The notes below the pieces were generated by a model that ran no database searches, was not told the origin of the DNA, and was given only the letters and a program-made list of their open reading frames with translations. From an uncultured Collinsella sp. (GTDB lineage Bacteria > Actinomycetota > Coriobacteriia > Coriobacteriales > Coriobacteriaceae), in contig CABUDS010000009.1 in assembly GCA_902490405.1 (NCBI GenBank), forward strand, positions 1 through 64,000: DNA of 64,000 nucleotides, in the 5' to 3' direction. How positions within the stretch are numbered: the first letter of the stretch is position 1; every line of letters starts with the position of its first letter. Position numbers and translations under genes: made by a program. Below, piece by piece: positions 15,898 through 26,059 of this stretch.

Positions 15898-17391
15898 TTA
15901 GTAGCTATCGTACGAATAGTCGGTAGAATCGGTGGGCGTCTGGCCGTCAGTTGCGGTATCGGCGCCATCCGTGGACTGGGCATCGGTGCCGTCGGTGGTG
16001 TCGGTACCATCAGAACTTTCACCATTCTCGGAACCAGTCGTCTCCTTCTTGGGAACGGTGATCGTCACACGCGCCACGCCCGAGGTCTTGGTATCGTAAC
16101 GGACCTTTTCGCCGTTCTTGGTAACGGTGACATCGGAAGGCTTGGACGTGGTGATCTCGATCGAGGACTCAGGCGTGTACTCCTGCTCAAAGGGGCCAGT
16201 CGCCTGGGCGCCATAGACCGACTTTCCGTCGACCTTGACCTCAATCCACGCGGTCTTTCCCTTGGCAACGGAGACCTTAACCTTTGTGACCTCGTTCTCT
16301 TCCTTCTTGGCCGTCGTCTTGGCGGCGTCCGAATCAGTCGACTCGTCAGTCGGCTCATCGGTGTCTTCGTCCTCGTCGACCGTTTCGGTCTTCTTAGAAG
16401 ACTTCTTGGTCGTCGTCTTGGTAACAGCGGGCGTCTCGGGCGTGGTCTCGGGCGTCGAAGATGCGCAGCCGCGCAGAAGTACCACGATGAGCACGATCAG
16501 CAGCAACGCCACGGCACCGATGCCGGCGTAGACGATACGCGGATCGAGACCGTTGTTTTGAGGAGTACGGGAACCGCCGCGTCCACGACTGGAACTGCTG
16601 CGGCCGCCTCCCTGAGGCATACGACCACGATTGCTGTCGGAACGGCCGCGATAGCCACCCTGGCCCTGAAGGCTGCACTGACCCGAGCGGGGCGCAAGTT
16701 CACCGCGGCCTTGATAGCCACGCTGGCCCGCACGCGGAGCCGAAGAGCGCTGGCCATACGGCTGTGGTTGAGAGCGAAGACGCGGCGTCACCTGCGTGGT
16801 ATCGGCGTCCGCATAGCCACTGCGAGAGCGTCCGGTGGAGATACCACGGTGACCGCGATCAGAATAGCCGCCGTCGCCGTAGCCGGCACGAGGGTCACGC
16901 GCCACGCCGCGGGCAGCGGGAAGCGCACGGTCCTCGGGCATCGGCGTACTGCGGAACCGGTCACGCTGCGAGCGAATCTCCTCGCCCGAACCCGTCTCGG
17001 TAATATAACCGGCCTGCTGAGGACGCTGTCCATAGCGGGTCGAACGACCGCCCTGAACCATCAGGAAGCGCCCGTTATCGACAGAGGAACGCGAATTGAC
17101 ATAGCCGGCGGCGTCCTGAAAACGACCGCCCCGCTGCGACGTCTCGCGCTCGTATGCCATCAGCTCGTCAAAGTAGGCATTGACGACCTCGCGTGGATTG
17201 AGGCCCAAAAAGCGAGCATAGCTCGAAATCATGCCCTGCGCATAGCCGCGCGGCGGCATCGAAGCAAAGTTACCGGTCTCGAAAAACTCGATGATCTGCG
17301 GCCTGATTTTGATGGTGTTGGCGACCTGCTGAATGGAAAGGCCCATTCGGCGACGCTGCTCGAGCAGCATGTCACCAAAGCGTGCAGCCAT
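15898..17391 (-). CDS. RodZ-like membrane protein with N-terminal helix-turn-helix
   Basis: A 497-residue protein starting with an XRE-type helix-turn-helix (LLEQRRRMGLSIQQVANTIK, to about residue 75), as in RodZ, which links the MreB cytoskeleton to the wall machinery. Residues 85-280 form a low-complexity region rich in Arg, Gly, Ser, Gln and Tyr. One membrane segment follows (about 286-307, AGIGAVALLLIVLIVVLL). The outer part begins with a Thr/Lys/Asp-rich stretch, then a small beta-rich domain (about 370-450) like the RodZ C-terminal domain, and ends in a Ser/Thr/Asp tail. Its ATG overlaps the ftsK stop codon (TGATG). Whether it acts in elongation or as another sensor is open. Confidence 0.75.
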   Translation of the reverse strand: MAARFGDMLLEQRRRMGLSIQQVANTIKIRPQIIEFFETGNFASMPPRGYAQGMISSYARFLGLNPREVVNAYFDELMAYERETSQRGGRFQDAAGYVNSRSSVDNGRFLMVQGGRSTRYGQRPQQAGYITETGSGEEIRSQRDRFRSTPMPEDRALPAARGVARDPRAGYGDGGYSDRGHRGISTGRSRSGYADADTTQVTPRLRSQPQPYGQRSSAPRAGQRGYQGRGELAPRSGQCSLQGQGGYRGRSDSNRGRMPQGGGRSSSSRGRGGSRTPQNNGLDPRIVYAGIGAVALLLIVLIVVLLRGCASSTPETTPETPAVTKTTTKKSSKKTETVDEDEDTDEPTDESTDSDAAKTTAKKEENEVTKVKVSVAKGKTAWIEVKVDGKSVYGAQATGPFEQEYTPESSIEITTSKPSDVTVTKNGEKVRYDTKTSGVARVTITVPKKETTGSENGESSDGTDTTDGTDAQSTDGADTATDGQTPTDSTDYSYDSY

Positions 17392-20168
17392 CAGAATCCT
17401 CCAAACTCACGATCTTCACGTGCCATCTCGGCGTCGACAGATTCCAGCGCGGCAAGCCCCTCCTCGTCCAACAGGACCTCGCGCGGCTTGGAACCGTCGG
17501 GCGGGCCGACGACACCCTTTTCTTCCAGCATGTCCATAATACGCCCGGCACGCGCATAGCCAACCTTCAGACGACGTTGCAGGCCAGATGTGGAGCCAAG
17601 CTGCGATTCCACCACAATATGGGCGGCTTCCCAAATGAGCGGATCATCGTCTTGCGGCTCGGCTACTCCGGTGCGGACAATGCCGCCGCCACCCGCCATG
17701 GACATGGAAGCGGGCGCCACGGCAGACAGGATCTCCTCGTGGTAGTCTGGCTCGCTCTGCGACTTGACGAACTCGACAATCTCGTTGATTTCGTCGTCCG
17801 AGACAAAGCAGCCCTGGATACGGCGGGGCTTGCCCCAGTCGACCTTGGAGAACAGCATGTCGCCCAAACCGGTGAGCTTCTCGGCACCCATCTGGTCGAT
17901 GATGACGCGCGAGTCGATGCCCGTGGCGACGTTAAAGGCGATGCGGTTGGTGATGTTGGCCTTGATAAGGCCCGTCACCACGTTGGAGCTGGGGCGCTGC
18001 GTGGCAACGATAAGGTGAATACCGGCGGCACGGCCCAGCTGTGCAATACGCACGATCGAGGCCTCGACATCCTTACCGGCGACCATCATCAGGTCAGAGA
18101 GCTCGTCAATGATAATGACCAGGTAGGGCATCTTTTGCGGCGGGTTGTCGTAATGCTCAAACTCGCCAGCAGCCTGCTTTTCGTTGTAGGTCGAGATCTT
18201 ACGCACGTTGAGACGCTCGAAGACCTTCAGGCGACGCTCCATCTCGGACACAGCCCATTGCAGAGCGCTCGCGGCCTGCTTAGGCTCGGTCACCACGGGC
18301 ACATAGAGATGCGGAAGACCGTTATAGCCCGCAAGCTCAACGCGCTTGGGGTCGACCATAATCAGGCGAACGTCCTCGGGAAGGGCGCGCATGAGCAAGG
18401 TCGTGATGATGGAGTTGATCATCACCGACTTACCAGAACCGGTCGTACCGGCAATCAACAGGTGAGGCATCTTGGCGAGGTCGGCAACAACCGGCGTGCC
18501 CTCGGCGTCGCGGCCGATGGCGAGCTCGAGCGGACCGCCCTTCACATAGGGCAGCACGTCGCCCAGATTGACGTTCTGGCGCTTGCGGTTGGGAATCTCG
18601 ATGCCCACGAGCGAGGTGCCGGGGATCGGGGCAAAGATACGCACCGACTGGGCAGCGAGCGAAAGCGCGATATCGTCCTCGAGGCTCGAGATTTTGCTCA
18701 CACGCTCGCCCTCACCGGGCTGCAGCTTAAAGGTCGTCACCGTGGGGCCGGCGATCCAGCCGACCACGCGGGCACTGCGGCCAAACTCAAGCAAGGTGGA
18801 TTGCAGTGACTCAGCGGTCTGCTCCAGCTCCTTGTCCGAAGACGCGGCGGAAGCCGACTGTGGGTTGGCATGCAGGATTTCGAGCGGCGGAAGCTTGAGG
18901 CCGTCCTCCTCTTCGCCCTCGTTATCTGCGGCGCCGTCGTCCACTCCCCCATCACGAGCCGCAGCCGATTCGATAGCACTCGTGGCAGGCGCATCGGCAA
19001 CCTTGGGATGCTTCAGGAAGTCGGGAATCTGAGGTGCGGCCGAGACGGGATTCACGGCAAACGGCGGCTCGGACTCGTCGATCTTATCGGGGTCGTCTTC
19101 CATCGAAAGCTGGCCGGCTACCTGGCCGCGCTTTGCATGGCGACGCGGCAGCAAAGTTGTCTTTGCGGTCTCAATCGGAGCCTCGTCGTCCTCGTCATCG
19201 CCCTCGGTGAGCTCGATCTCGCTATCGGACCAAGACGGGTCGGGCTCACTCGTATTGAGCTTAGGCGCAGACTTGCCCTTCTTGGCATGGCGGCGCGGCA
19301 ACAGCGTGGTCTTGGCTCGCTCGGCTTCAACCGACTCGGATACGTCGACAAACGGGTCATCGTCCTCGTCGTCATCCAAAACCGGGTCGACATCGCCACC
19401 CATGACCGTGGTCACCGCGGCGTCAGTCCCCTTCTGGCGCAGAATGCTCAGGTGCGGACGAGCAACGCCGGGAACAGACAGGGCCTCTTCATCGCCCCAC
19501 GGGCTCGCATTGACATCGGCACGTCGACGCTCGGCAAAATCGGCAGCGCGATCGCGTGCGGAGCGCAAAACGCCACCCACCGAAAAGCCGATAATGACCA
19601 AACCAACGACGACAAGCCCCAGCAAGACAACCATGGCGATAGGTTTACCCAGGGCATTTTGCAAGGCACTTGCGATAAAGGCACCAATGTAGCCGCCCGA
19701 CACGGAAAGGTTCTGCGGCGTAAACATAAGGTCGCACGAATCGCTCGTGCCCGGCACCATCAGCGAAAGAATGGAGACGACAGCGATAAAGACCAAGGCG
19801 CCGCCCGCAACAGAGCGCACGTTGAGCGGCGAGTCCTCACCCAAAAAGAGCGTGGCGGCAAACAGCAAGATGACGATCGGCAGCACGTAGGCGCCCAGAC
19901 CAAAGCCCAGGTGGTAGAAACCGGCAACCGCAGCCGTCACGGGCGCTGTTGCCGGAGAGATCACGGCAATGAAGGACGCGATCGCCAAAACGGCGATGAC
20001 CACACCAGCGATATCGCGATTGGCCGAAGGCTCGACCAAGGGCTCAAAATCGTCGAAGTCTGCCTCATGGCCCTTATTGGCACGAAGATGGGAACCGGCA
20101 CCCTTAGCAGATGCCGGTTGGTTGTTGGCCTTATTGCCTTTGGCGTTTTGTGCAGATCCGCGCGCCAA
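17391..20168 (-). CDS. ftsK: FtsK/SpoIIIE-family DNA translocase
   Basis: A 925-residue septal DNA pump that moves chromosome ends through the division septum. Four hydrophobic segments occupy about 52-200. A disordered acidic linker (about 205-450) contains the motif AKTTLLPRRHAK twice, at 285-296 and 335-346. The motor domain has Walker A GTTGSGKS (574-581) and Walker B VIIIDELSD (684-692). The DNA-orienting gamma domain with GLQRRLKVGYARAGRIMDML is at the C-terminus. The start is a TTG at 20166-20168 with GGAGG six bases upstream, one base after the rnj stop codon. Its own stop overlaps the RodZ-like start. Confidence 0.95.
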   Translation of the reverse strand: MARGSAQNAKGNKANNQPASAKGAGSHLRANKGHEADFDDFEPLVEPSANRDIAGVVIAVLAIASFIAVISPATAPVTAAVAGFYHLGFGLGAYVLPIVILLFAATLFLGEDSPLNVRSVAGGALVFIAVVSILSLMVPGTSDSCDLMFTPQNLSVSGGYIGAFIASALQNALGKPIAMVVLLGLVVVGLVIIGFSVGGVLRSARDRAADFAERRRADVNASPWGDEEALSVPGVARPHLSILRQKGTDAAVTTVMGGDVDPVLDDDEDDDPFVDVSESVEAERAKTTLLPRRHAKKGKSAPKLNTSEPDPSWSDSEIELTEGDDEDDEAPIETAKTTLLPRRHAKRGQVAGQLSMEDDPDKIDESEPPFAVNPVSAAPQIPDFLKHPKVADAPATSAIESAAARDGGVDDGAADNEGEEEDGLKLPPLEILHANPQSASAASSDKELEQTAESLQSTLLEFGRSARVVGWIAGPTVTTFKLQPGEGERVSKISSLEDDIALSLAAQSVRIFAPIPGTSLVGIEIPNRKRQNVNLGDVLPYVKGGPLELAIGRDAEGTPVVADLAKMPHLLIAGTTGSGKSVMINSIITTLLMRALPEDVRLIMVDPKRVELAGYNGLPHLYVPVVTEPKQAASALQWAVSEMERRLKVFERLNVRKISTYNEKQAAGEFEHYDNPPQKMPYLVIIIDELSDLMMVAGKDVEASIVRIAQLGRAAGIHLIVATQRPSSNVVTGLIKANITNRIAFNVATGIDSRVIIDQMGAEKLTGLGDMLFSKVDWGKPRRIQGCFVSDDEINEIVEFVKSQSEPDYHEEILSAVAPASMSMAGGGGIVRTGVAEPQDDDPLIWEAAHIVVESQLGSTSGLQRRLKVGYARAGRIMDMLEEKGVVGPPDGSKPREVLLDEEGLAALESVDAEMAREDREFGGF

Positions 20169-20169
20169 A

Positions 20170-21840
20170 CTAAACCTCCATGACGACCGGGATGATCATC
20201 GGGCGAGTGCGCGTACGGCTCCAGATAAAGTTGGAGAGCGAGTCGCGCACGGCCTTGCGAATGGCGTCGGAACCGCTGCTGGTAAAGCTGAACTTGCCCT
20301 TCTCGATCGTCTTCATGATGGACGCGGAGGCATCCTCGGAGAACTGGTCGTCGATGGCAAACGAAACGCCGCGGCCCGAGAACTCGATGGCCTCGATCTT
20401 CTTGTGCTTGAGCGAGACGATGGCGACAGCCGTAACCATACCGTCGTTGGCGAGCTTCTGGCGATCGCGCAGGACGATGGGGTCGGTATCGCCGATGCGC
20501 AGACCGTCGACGTAGACGACGCCGGACTCGACGGGCGTGCCGCGCTTGACGATGCCGCCACGCATCTCGAGCGTGTCACCGTTATCGAGGATAAAGATAT
20601 GATCGTCCTTGAGACCCATCTTACGGGCCAGCTGGGCATGGGCGCGCAGATGCACGGCCTCACCGTGAACCGGCATAAAGTACGTGGGCTTAGCCATGGC
20701 AATCAGGAGCTTGAGCTCCTCCTGGCTACCGTGACCGGAGACGTGAACGAGAGCGCGGTTCTTATCCCACACGTCGCAGCCGAGCTTGGCAAGGCTGTTG
20801 ACGACCTGCTGGACGGCTTTCTCATTGCCGGGAACAGGAGTTGCCGAGAGGATAACGGTATCGCCCTCATGGATGGAGAGCGTCTTGTGCTCGCCATTGG
20901 CCATGCGGGACAGGGCCGACAGCGGCTCGCCCTGCGAACCGGTGCACATGACGACAATCTTGTCGTCAGGAAGGTTATCAATATCGAAGGCATCGATGAT
21001 ATCGGCATCATCGATGTTGAGATAACCGAGCTCGCGCGCCACGCGGGTGTTCGTGAGCATTGAGCGACCGGTCACAACGACCTTACGGCCGCACTTGCGG
21101 GCGGCATCGCAGATCTGCTGCAAACGATGGATGTGGCTCGAGAACGATGCGACGAACACGCGACCCGGGGCGTTCTTGATGGCGTGCAGCAGGTTGGGAC
21201 CAACCTCGGCCTCGGACTTGGTAAAGCCGGGAACCGTGGCATTGGTGGAGTCGGAAAGCAGCAGGTCGATGCCCTGCTTGGCAAAGCGGCTGATAGCGGC
21301 ATAGTCGGGCGTGACGCCATCGATGGGCGTCTGGTCGAGCTTAAAGTCGCCGGTGTGCATAACGGTGCCCTGATTGGTGCGGATGAACACGCCCAGAGCG
21401 CCGGGGATGGAGTGCGTCATCGAGAAGAAGTCGAGCGAGATGCCGCCGAGGTTGACGTGGCTGCCGCCCTTGACCTCGCGGAACTTAGGCGCGCGGATGC
21501 GGAACTCAGAAAGCTTGCCCTCGATAAAGCCAAGCGTCAGCTTGCTCGAAAAGATGGGAACCTTGTTGTTGAGGTCCTGCAGCAGATACGGAAGCGAACC
21601 GGTGTGGTCCTCGTGGCCGTGAGTGACGACGATACCTCGGAGCTTCTCCTCGTTCTCCAGAACATAGGTGTAGTCGGGAAGCACCAGATCGATACCGGGC
21701 TGGGAGTCATCCGGGAACATGAGACCGGCGTCGACGAGCACCATGTCGTCGCCGCACTCGAAGACCGTCATGTTCTTGCCGATGCCGTCAAGGCCGCCAA
21801 GCGGGATGATCTTCAAGGGAGATGATTTTTTAGCTGCCAT
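20170..21840 (-). CDS. rnj: RNase J, metallo-beta-lactamase ribonuclease
   Basis: A 556-residue RNase J, with 5' exonuclease and endonuclease activity in mRNA decay and rRNA maturation. The zinc-binding motif THGHEDHTGSLPYLL is near residue 80; MTHSIPGALGV, MHTGDFKLDQTP and LLSDSTNATVPGFT follow. The beta-CASP region has VFVASFSSHIHR and VMCTGSQGEPLSAL, and the C-terminal part VSGHGSQEELKLLI. The start chosen, MAAKKSSPLK, has GAAAGGA upstream; the open frame runs 51 codons further without similarity. It is first in an rnj-ftsK-rodZ run and is separated from pnp by 640 bp holding two structured elements. Confidence 0.96.
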   Translation of the reverse strand: MAAKKSSPLKIIPLGGLDGIGKNMTVFECGDDMVLVDAGLMFPDDSQPGIDLVLPDYTYVLENEEKLRGIVVTHGHEDHTGSLPYLLQDLNNKVPIFSSKLTLGFIEGKLSEFRIRAPKFREVKGGSHVNLGGISLDFFSMTHSIPGALGVFIRTNQGTVMHTGDFKLDQTPIDGVTPDYAAISRFAKQGIDLLLSDSTNATVPGFTKSEAEVGPNLLHAIKNAPGRVFVASFSSHIHRLQQICDAARKCGRKVVVTGRSMLTNTRVARELGYLNIDDADIIDAFDIDNLPDDKIVVMCTGSQGEPLSALSRMANGEHKTLSIHEGDTVILSATPVPGNEKAVQQVVNSLAKLGCDVWDKNRALVHVSGHGSQEELKLLIAMAKPTYFMPVHGEAVHLRAHAQLARKMGLKDDHIFILDNGDTLEMRGGIVKRGTPVESGVVYVDGLRIGDTDPIVLRDRQKLANDGMVTAVAIVSLKHKKIEAIEFSGRGVSFAIDDQFSEDASASIMKTIEKGKFSFTSSGSDAIRKAVRDSLSNFIWSRTRTRPMIIPVVMEV

Positions 21841-22028
21841 AAGTGAGTGTTGTTTCCTTTCTTCGAAACGGGTCTGGAACAACCGACGGGGCGCTTCTGG
21901 CAAACCGACCGCCGGGAACGTACAAACATGCATCGCAGAGTCGATGCAATAACCACAGTATGATACCCATTTGCCCACCAACAGACCACCCATGCATCAA
22001 AGCCCCATCCAAACCGGTCTATCCCGCC

Positions 22029-22161
22029 GGTTTCCCGTGGGGCGGGCACTGATGAAGTTTCCTGCTCTACAGTCCTGCTCACGACGGAGGCCACATTAAG
22101 TGGCCTCCTGTTCGTGCGGAACTCGCGATAAACTTCATCAGTGCCCGCCCCACGGGAAACC
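22029..22161 (+). repeat. Structured palindromic element, copy 1
   Basis: Arms 22029-22060 and 22130-22161 are perfect 32-bp inverted repeats around a 69-nt core. The core begins CCTGCTCTACAGTCCTGC and ends TGCGGAACTCGCGAT. In its centre GGAGGCCAC and GTGGCCTCC pair around ATTAA (22086-22108). The same core occurs in the opposite orientation at 22326-22394. The outer arms of the two copies share only the innermost GAAGTTT/AAACTTC. It is non-coding, lies in the 640-bp gap between pnp and rnj, and I do not recognise the family. The spacer between copies (22162-22287) holds nothing else I can identify. Confidence 0.8.
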
Positions 22162-22287
22162 TGCCAAAAAGGGACAGGTTTATTTTGGTCGGTTTTATCT
22201 GGGAAGATGCTGCTGCGGCTATCTACAGATCTGAAATCTGACTACTGAATAGACTGTCTAACTAAATAGCGAGCGGCACTAACCAGT

Positions 22288-22432
22288 CCTTTTGCTTGCG
22301 CCCGGGAGGGCCGCATATGAAGTTTATCGCGAGTTCCGCACGCAAAGGAAAGCACTTAATGTGCTTTCCGTCTTGCGCAGGACTGTAGAGCAGGAAACTT
22401 CATATGCGGCCCTCCCGGGCGCAAGCAAAAGG
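22288..22432 (-). repeat. Structured palindromic element, copy 2 (inverted)
   Basis: Arms 22288-22325 and 22395-22432 form a perfect 38-bp inverted repeat around a 69-nt core that is the reverse complement of copy 1 with ten differences. The central stem reads GGAAAGCAC/GTGCTTTCC instead of GGAGGCCAC/GTGGCCTCC, so three neighbouring base pairs changed on both sides and pairing is kept. The right arm runs into the T-tract of the pnp terminator. The strand given is relative to copy 1. Confidence 0.8.
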
Positions 22433-22455
22433 GCGACCCCTGTCCGGAGTCGCCC
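22427..22455 (-). terminator. Intrinsic terminator after pnp
   Basis: On the minus strand GGGCGAC and GTCGCCC pair (22449-22455 with 22431-22437) around an 11-base loop and are followed by TTTT. It lies 26 bp beyond the pnp stop codon. Its T-tract is shared with the right arm of structured element copy 2, and that arm is repeated inverted at 22288-22325. Confidence 0.7.
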
Positions 22456-22480
22456 TTGCGGTGCTGGTTATGTACGGCTG

Positions 22481-24727
<2,247 letters not shown>

Positions 24728-24740
24728 TGTTCTCCTTTAC

Positions 24741-24763
24741 CCCACAGGCCCCTTGCCTGTGGG
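24741..24763 (-). promoter_or_regulatory. Hairpin next to the pnp ribosome-binding site
   Basis: CCCACAGGC and GCCTGTGGG form a perfect 9-bp stem with a 5-base loop, ending 13 bases before the pnp ATG and directly upstream of its AAAGGAG. In other bacteria PNPase autoregulates through RNase III cleavage of a leader stem. A similar role here is an inference from position only. Confidence 0.45.
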
Positions 24764-24830
24764 CTTCTCATGTGACGCGGGCCCCCTGCCCCCGCCACGC
24801 TTCAGAGCGTGATTGTTCGCGCCCTTACAC

Positions 24831-24862
24831 AAAAAGAGCGCCCCGCTGCGCAGGACGCTCTT
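24831..24862 (-). terminator. Intrinsic terminator after rpsO
   Basis: On the minus strand AAGAGCG and CGCTCTT pair around a GC-rich loop and are followed by a run of five T. It lies 16 bp after the rpsO stop codon and before pnp, so pnp is probably fed by read-through or by its own promoter. Confidence 0.75.
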
Positions 24863-24877
24863 AGCATGTACAAATCC

Positions 24878-25156
24878 TTACTGGATGTTGTCGCGGATGC
24901 CCAGAGCCTTGATGAGCTCACGGTACTCGACGATGTCGTTCTTCTTGATGTAGGAGAGAAGACGACGACGACGGCCGACGAGCATGAGCAGGCCACGACG
25001 GGTGTGGAAGTCCTTCTGGTGGGACTTCATGTGCTCGGTCAGCTCCTTGATGCGCTCGGACAGGATGGCGACCTGAACCTTGGGGTTGCCGGTGTCGACC
25101 GGGGTGTTACCGAACTGGGCAGTCAGCTCAGCCTTGCGCTCTTTGGAAACAGTCAT
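24878..25156 (-). CDS. rpsO: Ribosomal protein S15
   Basis: A 92-residue S15, close to the usual 89. It binds the central domain of 16S rRNA early in 30S assembly. Characteristic sequence includes QVAILSERIKELTEHMKSHQ, KDFHTRRGLLMLVGRRRRLL and SYIKKNDIVEYRELIKALGI. The start is the ATG of MTVSKERK with GAAAGGTG upstream; an open frame 32 codons longer has no similarity. pnp follows after a terminator. Confidence 0.97.
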   Translation of the reverse strand: MTVSKERKAELTAQFGNTPVDTGNPKVQVAILSERIKELTEHMKSHQKDFHTRRGLLMLVGRRRRLLSYIKKNDIVEYRELIKALGIRDNIQ

Positions 25157-25294
25157 TGTTTCACCTTTCGTTTCTTGTCGCCCGCGGGCGACACTATTCG
25201 CCTCGGACTGGGAAGCCGTCGGTGGAGCGAGCATCCAAGGTCGAGGTACCAACAGGTCGGTATGTTACCACAAGCAGACCGCCCATGCGCATCA

Positions 25295-26044
25295 TCACCG
25301 ACCCAACATGAATTCCATCGCACGGAGGCGCTGGTCGGTGTGCGTCGCAGCCCACACATGCGAAAGCCCGAGCAAGAACGCCGCCGTATGCGGGTCGATT
25401 CGCTCGACCATGAGTGCATCGAAGGTCATGGACATGAGGGCGCGCAGCCACTCGACCTCACCGGTCGAAACCAGCTCGGCACCCGGAACGCTCGACGCGC
25501 ACGAACCGCACATGAGCCCGCCCGCCTGGGGCGAAAAGTACGACAGCATGGGGTCTCCACACAGCACGCAGGCCGAAAAATCGGGTCGATAGCCCACGTG
25601 CGACAGAAGTTTAAAGACAAAGGCCGCCACGAGCAGGTCCATATGTGCCGAGTCGAGCCCACAGCCGACAAGCGTGAGCGCCCGCTGCGTGATGGCAAAA
25701 GTAAACGGGTCCTCGGCGTCCTCGAATGAGCACACGCGCGCGACCTCGGCAATCGCGCTTGCGGCGCAGGTCGTCTCGTAATCGGGCGCGGCGCCAACCG
25801 GCGCTTCCAAAAGCTCGGCCTGAGAAACAACGTCGAGCGAGCGTCCATGTGCGAGCAGCATATCGACGGTACAGAATAATTCGCAGCGCGCCGCCAAGCG
25901 CCCACCGGGTTTGCGGGCCCCCTTTGCCACGGCACGAACCTGACGACCCCGCTCGTCAAGCATCGTCAGAATCAGATCGGTCTCTTTGAGCTTGGTCTTG
26001 TCGAGCACGAGCACCTTCGTGCGATATGTCCGGGAGCCTGCCAT
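25295..26044 (-). CDS. recO: RecO, DNA repair protein
   Basis: A 249-residue RecO, which with RecR loads RecA onto SSB-coated DNA. The N-terminal OB fold contains TKVLVLDKTKLKETDLILTM and VAKGARKPGGRLAARCELF. A four-cysteine zinc site is seen as CVLCGDP and CGSC near residues 172-199. It starts 16 bp after the era stop codon on the same strand, the common era-recO pair. Confidence 0.93.
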   Translation of the reverse strand: MAGSRTYRTKVLVLDKTKLKETDLILTMLDERGRQVRAVAKGARKPGGRLAARCELFCTVDMLLAHGRSLDVVSQAELLEAPVGAAPDYETTCAASAIAEVARVCSFEDAEDPFTFAITQRALTLVGCGLDSAHMDLLVAAFVFKLLSHVGYRPDFSACVLCGDPMLSYFSPQAGGLMCGSCASSVPGAELVSTGEVEWLRALMSMTFDALMVERIDPHTAAFLLGLSHVWAATHTDQRLRAMEFMLGR

Positions 26045-26059
26045 GCGCGCTGCGCGTCC

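Noticed and set aside
22029..22432. The two elements as an ordinary MITE, an attC array, or an invertible promoter
   Set aside because: MITE and IS ends are conserved between copies, but here the ends differ and the centre is conserved. attC sites vary in the centre and keep the ends. No promoter hexamers are evident between the arms, and no recombinase gene is near.
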